DNA of 9,591 nt from the NCBI GenBank assembly GCA_002450925.1, contig DKAU01000073.1, positions 3,395-12,985 of the forward strand. The letters are read 5' to 3'. Both the position numbers and the translations under genes were made by a program. The notes below the pieces were generated by a model. The model was not told the origin of the DNA and ran no database searches. It saw nothing but the letters and a program-made list of their open reading frames with translations. Below, one piece after another: positions 6,711 through 9,591 of the stretch (positions are counted from its first letter, which is position 1; each line of letters opens with the position of its first letter). The DNA is from Thiobacillus sp. UBA6918. Its GTDB lineage: Bacteria; Pseudomonadota; Gammaproteobacteria; Burkholderiales; Thiobacillaceae.

Positions 6711-8027
6711 TCAGGACACTAGTTTATCGCGCCAGTAGGCAATGCGTGCTTTCAAATCAGGCAGGTTGATGGTGGAGAGGCGTCCATCCGCATATTTGGT
6801 TTCGCCGGCAACCCATACGTGGCTCACCTGTTCGCGGCCGGTTGTGTAGACGAGATGTGATACAGGATCGAACACCGGTTGGGTGCTCAGGCTGGCCAGG
6901 TTGACGGCCACCATGTCTGCCCATTTGCCGGCTTCGAGCGAGCCGATCTGGGCTTCCATCCCCAATGCTCGTGCGCCTCCCAGGGTGGCGGCTTCCAGCG
7001 CTTTGGCGGCAGGGAGCGCAGAGGCATGGCCGCTGGCGCCTTTTGCCAACAGGGCGGCGAGACGCATCTCGGAAAACATGTCCAGCCGGTTGTTGCTGGC
7101 GGCGCCGTCCGTGCCTATGCCGAGGTTGATGCCTGCATCCAGCCATTTTTGAGCGGAAGGTATGCCACTGGCCAGCTTCAGGTTGGAGGCGGGGCAGTGG
7201 GCAATATTGCAGCCGAATCTCGCCAGGGTCTCAATCTCGGCTTCCAGCAAGTGGATGGCATGGACGGCAATGAGCCTGGGCGAAAGCAACCCGGCCGAAG
7301 CGAGTCGTTCCAGTGGTCTGACGTTGTAGCGAGACAGGCTGTCGCGTATTTCGTCCTGGGTTTCGTGCAGATGAATATGAACGGGCACATCAAGCTGCTC
7401 GGCCAGCACGGCAATACGGCCGAACATGTCGTCGGACACGGTATAGGGCGCGTGCGGCGCAAAGGTAAATGAAATGCGTTCCTCGCCTTTGAAACGGTCG
7501 CGAACTGACAGACCCTTGTTCAGATAGTCTTCAGCGTCGCTGGCATAAGCAGTCGGGAAGTCCATCGCAATCATGCCGATGGATGCGCGTATGCCGGCAT
7601 CCAGCGCTGCATCTGTCGTGGCCCCAGGGTAAAAATACATGTCGTTGAAGCAGGTGGTACCGGAGGCCAGCATTTCTGCACAGGCCAGCAACGATCCGTC
7701 TCGGACGAAATCAGTAGACACATGGGCTTGCTCGGCGGGCCAGATTTTCTCCTTCAGCCAGTCCATGAGCGGCATGTCATCGCCAAAGCCGCGCAGCAGG
7801 CTCATGGCCGCATGGGTGTGCAGGTTGATGAGGCCGGGGATGAGCGCGTGACCGGGCAACTCCACACGGGGGGCCTCCGGATAGCGCGTGCGGGCCTGCC
7901 GGGACGGCAGGATCTCCCGGATGTGCCCATCGGCCACGACCACCGCGTGATCGCGCAGCACTACGGCGGCGGGCTCGACCGGAATGATCCAGCCTGCCTC
8001 GACCACCGTTTCCCGGCGCGAATCCAT
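6711..8027 (-). CDS. mtaD: TRZ/ATZ-family amidohydrolase, probable methylthioadenosine/S-adenosylhomocysteine deaminase
   Basis: This encodes a 438-residue cytoplasmic metal-dependent hydrolase that probably deaminates 5'-methylthioadenosine and/or S-adenosylhomocysteine, the by-product of SAM methylation. The amidohydrolase metal site is complete: HTH (H70, H72), H219 in HIHLHE with E222 nearby, H256 in AVHAIH, and D307 in GIGTDGAASNN. The N-terminal VEPAAVVLRDHAVVVADG and the C-terminal GSLEAGKWADMV form the small beta-domain that closes this fold. The context with ubiG supports the SAH role, but chlorohydrolases and other nucleoside deaminases share the motifs, so substrate is inferred. 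The ATG at 8027 is preceded by AGGGAAA. A strong terminator ends only about 17 bp before this start, and no promoter is recognisable in that gap. ubiG follows after 17 bp. Confidence 0.88.
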   Translation of the reverse strand: MDSRRETVVEAGWIIPVEPAAVVLRDHAVVVADGHIREILPSRQARTRYPEAPRVELPGHALIPGLINLHTHAAMSLLRGFGDDMPLMDWLKEKIWPAEQAHVSTDFVRDGSLLACAEMLASGTTCFNDMYFYPGATTDAALDAGIRASIGMIAMDFPTAYASDAEDYLNKGLSVRDRFKGEERISFTFAPHAPYTVSDDMFGRIAVLAEQLDVPVHIHLHETQDEIRDSLSRYNVRPLERLASAGLLSPRLIAVHAIHLLEAEIETLARFGCNIAHCPASNLKLASGIPSAQKWLDAGINLGIGTDGAASNNRLDMFSEMRLAALLAKGASGHASALPAAKALEAATLGGARALGMEAQIGSLEAGKWADMVAVNLASLSTQPVFDPVSHLVYTTGREQVSHVWVAGETKYADGRLSTINLPDLKARIAYWRDKLVS

Positions 8028-8044
8028 CTGCGTTTCCCTGGAAA

Positions 8045-8070
8045 TAAAAAGGCCCCGCTCGCGCGGGGCC
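8045..8070 (-). terminator. Intrinsic terminator after ompA-like gene
   Basis: On the minus strand GGCCCCGC (8070-8063) pairs perfectly with GCGGGGCC (8058-8051) across a four-base loop and is followed by TTTTTA. It ends the OmpA-like gene (stop at 8099-8101) and sits directly upstream of the mtaD ribosome-binding site. Confidence 0.93.
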
Positions 8071-8098
8071 CTTTCTTAAAGAGATGCTCGGGTCGAAA

Positions 8099-8815
8099 CT
8101 ATTTCTTGGGCTTGGCCAAGCGGTCTGCACGGCCAACCACTTCGACCGTGACGCGACGGTTCGGCGCCAGACACTCGATGAGCTGCTTGCGCGCCATCTT
8201 GTTGTCGCAGAACTTCGTCACGGGGATGGGCTGCTTGTAGGCCTTGCCTTCCCAGAAGATGAGCTTCTGATCGACGCCCTTGCTGATGAGGTAGTCCTTG
8301 ACGACCACCGCACGACGCTCGGACAGCTTCTGGTTGTAGGCGAGGCTGCCGATACGATCGGTATGCCCGGTCACGACCACCGCGCCGATTCTCACCGGAC
8401 CGCGCTTGGCGCGTTTGTTGGCCTTGGCCAGGCCGGCGAGGAACTTGTCGGCATCCTTCCGGTTTTCGGCCGTCATCTCGGCCTTGGCGAACGGCATACC
8501 TTGCAGCTCGATCTTGTATTGAACATTAAGCGGCTTGGCTTTCTTCTTCTTGGCCGCTTTCTTCGCAGGCTTGGGCGCCGGCATCGGACGGGGCTCTGCC
8601 ATCGGCTTCTTCACCAGATCGGGATCGCACTCGGCAATTGCCAGTGCCGGAGTCCATTGTCTGGTGCGCACGCAGACGCCCGCTCGCGGCGCCTTGACCA
8701 CAGCGCCCGTCTTATCCGTCAGGTACCCATCTTTTGCCTGTGCTGCCGCCAATCCCGGTAGCAGCACACCCGCGGCCGCGAGGCCAATGAGGGTTGACCG
8801 GATCGTTGAATTCAT
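8099..8815 (-). CDS. OmpA-family peptidoglycan-binding protein
   Basis: This encodes a 238-residue exported protein that probably ties the outer membrane or periplasm to peptidoglycan. Residues 1-27 are a signal peptide with a hydrophobic core and an AQA cleavage site before K28. Residues 28-68 form a short domain with C48 and C63. Residues about 69-95 are a Pro/Ala/Lys-rich linker. Residues about 100-228 are an OmpA C-terminal domain with TGHTDRIGSLAYNQKLSERR. D153 and R168 are 15 apart, as are the diaminopimelate-binding pair of Acinetobacter OmpA. C203 and C215 sit before LAPNRRV, matching the disulfide of E. coli OmpA. No eight-stranded barrel is present, so it is not a porin; a soluble or peripherally attached protein is likely. 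AGGAGG at 8826-8831 gives a very good ribosome-binding site. A terminator follows. This gene type commonly stands near gyrA in Betaproteobacteria. Confidence 0.94.
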   Translation of the reverse strand: MNSTIRSTLIGLAAAGVLLPGLAAAQAKDGYLTDKTGAVVKAPRAGVCVRTRQWTPALAIAECDPDLVKKPMAEPRPMPAPKPAKKAAKKKKAKPLNVQYKIELQGMPFAKAEMTAENRKDADKFLAGLAKANKRAKRGPVRIGAVVVTGHTDRIGSLAYNQKLSERRAVVVKDYLISKGVDQKLIFWEGKAYKQPIPVTKFCDNKMARKQLIECLAPNRRVTVEVVGRADRLAKPKK

Positions 8816-8825
8816 GATTTTTGAT

Positions 8826-8831
8826 CCTCCT
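8826..8831 (-). promoter_or_regulatory. Strong ribosome-binding site of the ompA-like gene
   Basis: A perfect AGGAGG on the minus strand lies ten bases before the ATG at 8815. It is the best ribosome-binding site in the window, fits a highly made envelope protein and fixes the start. Confidence 0.85.
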
Positions 8832-8897
8832 GTAATCGCAATGAGTTAGGGACGTGCCGGAATAGCGAGCAACTCTCAGAGTCTCCCCGAGAGCTAA

Positions 8898-8926
8898 CTA
8901 ATATCACAACCGATTTACCAAGGCAA
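8898..8926 (-). promoter_or_regulatory. Candidate promoter of the ompA-like gene
   Basis: On the minus strand TTGCCT (8926-8921), a 17-bp spacer and TATTAG (8903-8898) form a sigma-70-like promoter. A TG one base before the -10 box makes it an extended -10. Each hexamer matches consensus at four of six bases. The start would be near 8891, giving a leader of about 75 bases. Confidence 0.45.
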
Positions 8927-8936
8927 ATTATGCGGT

Positions 8937-8951
8937 AATCATAACATGATT
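8937..8951. promoter_or_regulatory. Palindrome upstream of the ompA-like promoter, possible operator
   Basis: AATCAT (8937-8942) and ATGATT (8946-8951) are perfect inverted repeats around AAC. The centre lies about 53 bases before the predicted start of ompA transcription, a usual place for an activator. No regulator can be named from the sequence. Confidence 0.3.
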
Positions 8952-9453
8952 CTGACCCTAAAGCATATTTTCCTGTTGCTGAAATGAAACGGTAACGCTT
9001 CAAATCGGGGATTCCATGGCCTGGACGCGCACGGTTTGGGGTTCGCCTGTCACATCCCGGAACGGCGTAAACAGCAAGCCCGGCAGCGCGGCTGTGTGCC
9101 TTGAGTGTTCAGGGCAAGCCAGGGGTTCCCCGGGATGGCGAGCGGCCGTCGAGGAGCGGCCGCCATATATATATAAGTGTCGCCGGCTGCAAGCAGCATC
9201 CAGCTCACGGCAGAGGGCGAGAAGCTCGGTTGGCCTGGCAGGAACCGCAGGGCGATGCTTACTTCGAGCGCTGGCTCCGCCGGGAGTGGCGTTGGAGCGC
9301 AGGCGCTCCGCTGCGCCCGATCGGGCCGGACCCCCTGATGGCGTGATGCGCTCGAAACCATGCGGGCGATAGCCCGCCGAGTTGGTCGAGACCAGCAGAC
9401 CGTCGTCGTAGCTCTCGCACCTGCAGCTTGCACGGAGATGAGGGCTTTCCGCA
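8952..9453. other. Gene-poor, GC-rich stretch between ompA-like gene and gyrA
   Basis: No convincing gene was found here. Several long open frames overlap on both strands, as expected in GC-rich DNA, and none has a good start with a ribosome-binding site. One minus frame is open from 9455 to 9003 but lacks ATG, GTG or TTG until its last codons. Its part at 9413-9345 (SYDDGLLVSTNSAGYRPHGF and on) has protein-like composition and GC-rich third positions, so a remnant of a lost gene is possible. Other items are an (AT) run at 9165-9175 inside GC-rich DNA, a direct repeat GAGCGGCCG (9140-9148 and 9154-9162), and a 7-bp inverted repeat GGAGCGC/GCGCTCC (9294-9309) without a T-run. Confidence 0.5.
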
Positions 9454-9462
9454 TGCTAAAAT
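9454..9462 (+). promoter_or_regulatory. Extended -10 promoter element of gyrA
   Basis: TGC followed by TAAAAT (five of six consensus bases) forms an extended -10 box 46 bases before the gyrA start codon, giving a leader of about 40 bases. No good -35 box lies at normal distance, which extended -10 promoters can do without. In many bacteria gyrA promoters respond to DNA relaxation through sequence around the -10 and the start; whether this applies here cannot be seen. Confidence 0.5.
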
Positions 9463-9508
9463 CTCACCTTTTAAGCCGCCGCAACAACCCCGGTTTCCCC
9501 GCCTTGTA

Positions 9509-9591
9509 ATGGATCAGATCGCCAAGGAAACGCTCCCCATCAGTCTCGAAGAGGAGATGCGTCGTTCGTATCTCGATTACGCGATGAGCGT
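9509..9591 (+). CDS. gyrA: DNA gyrase subunit A, N-terminal fragment (cut by window end)
   Basis: GyrA is the DNA-breaking and rejoining subunit of DNA gyrase, which forms A2B2 with GyrB and introduces negative supercoils. Only the first 28 codons are inside the window. They read MDQIAKETLPISLEEEMRRS and then YLDYAMSV, the near-invariant N-terminus of GyrA; the SYLDYAMSV block directly precedes the IVGRALPDVRDG region in known proteins. ParC has a similar block, but the preceding IAKETLPISLEEEM is of GyrA type and the location after an OmpA-like gene is usual for gyrA in Betaproteobacteria. No Shine-Dalgarno sequence is visible in the 25 bases before the ATG, which are pyrimidine-rich. The catalytic tyrosine and the quinolone-resistance region lie outside the window. 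Confidence 0.93.
   Translation, partial: MDQIAKETLPISLEEEMRRSYLDYAMS

Noticed and set aside
6879..7472. 197-codon open frame on the plus strand opposite mtaD
   Set aside because: It is a shadow of the amidohydrolase gene, whose metal-binding motifs are complete on the minus strand.
8084..8761. 225-codon open frame on the plus strand opposite the ompA-like gene
   Set aside because: It mirrors a clear OmpA-domain gene with signal peptide and ribosome-binding site; the plus frame has no recognisable domains.
8812..9003. 63-codon minus frame upstream of the ompA-like gene
   Set aside because: It covers the candidate promoter, operator and ribosome-binding site of that gene and has no features of its own.
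9294..9309. GGAGCGC/GCGCTCC hairpin as a terminator
   Set aside because: No run of Ts follows on either strand and there is no gene for it to end.
9016..9372. 118-codon plus frame and overlapping 134-codon minus frame (9050-9454)
   Set aside because: Both are rich in Arg, Pro, Ala and Ser, lack ribosome-binding sites and family motifs, and overlap each other, as expected of chance frames in GC-rich DNA.

Overview
The window looks like a chromosomal core region of a betaproteobacterium, probably of the Nitrosomonadales type (the order is inference). The evidence is the pairing of earP with an arginine-32 EF-P, a tmRNA whose tag reads ANDETYALAA, the mtaD-ubiG-gph cluster next to a short OmpA-like gene, and gyrA directly beyond it. 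No mobile element, CRISPR array, tRNA or rRNA gene was recognised. The left half is moderately GC-rich. The right end, from about 7.8 kb, is clearly richer in GC.

Layout. Positions 1-185 hold a leader with a hairpin and possibly the edge of an unseen gene. Then come two plus-strand genes, earP (186-1319) and efp (1379-1939). EarP is the rhamnosyltransferase that activates EF-P, so enzyme and substrate sit side by side. efp has a likely promoter at the end of earP and a strong terminator after it. A small coiled-coil protein of unknown function follows (2068-2331, plus). It converges, 6 bp apart, with a minus-strand group: a YihY/BrkB membrane protein fused to a cyclic-nucleotide-binding domain (2338-3600), an HI0933/YhiN-type flavoprotein (3626-4831), and the tmRNA gene ssrA (4907-5271) with its own terminator.

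Farther right, still on the minus strand, is mtaD-ubiG-gph (8027 down to 5339), tightly packed with a 17-bp gap and a TGATG junction. UbiG makes S-adenosylhomocysteine while methylating ubiquinone precursors, MtaD-type enzymes deaminate that by-product, and Gph removes 2-phosphoglycolate. Upstream is an OmpA-like periplasmic protein (8815-8099) with a signal peptide, its own promoter candidate and a strong terminator. About 690 bp without a convincing gene separate it from gyrA, whose first 28 codons (from 9509, plus) end the window.

No clearly new system was found. The most useful points for follow-up are the YihY-CNBD fusion, competing hairpins in the efp leader, the terminator directly in front of mtaD, the unexplained GC-rich stretch before gyrA, and the conserved-looking small coiled-coil gene.
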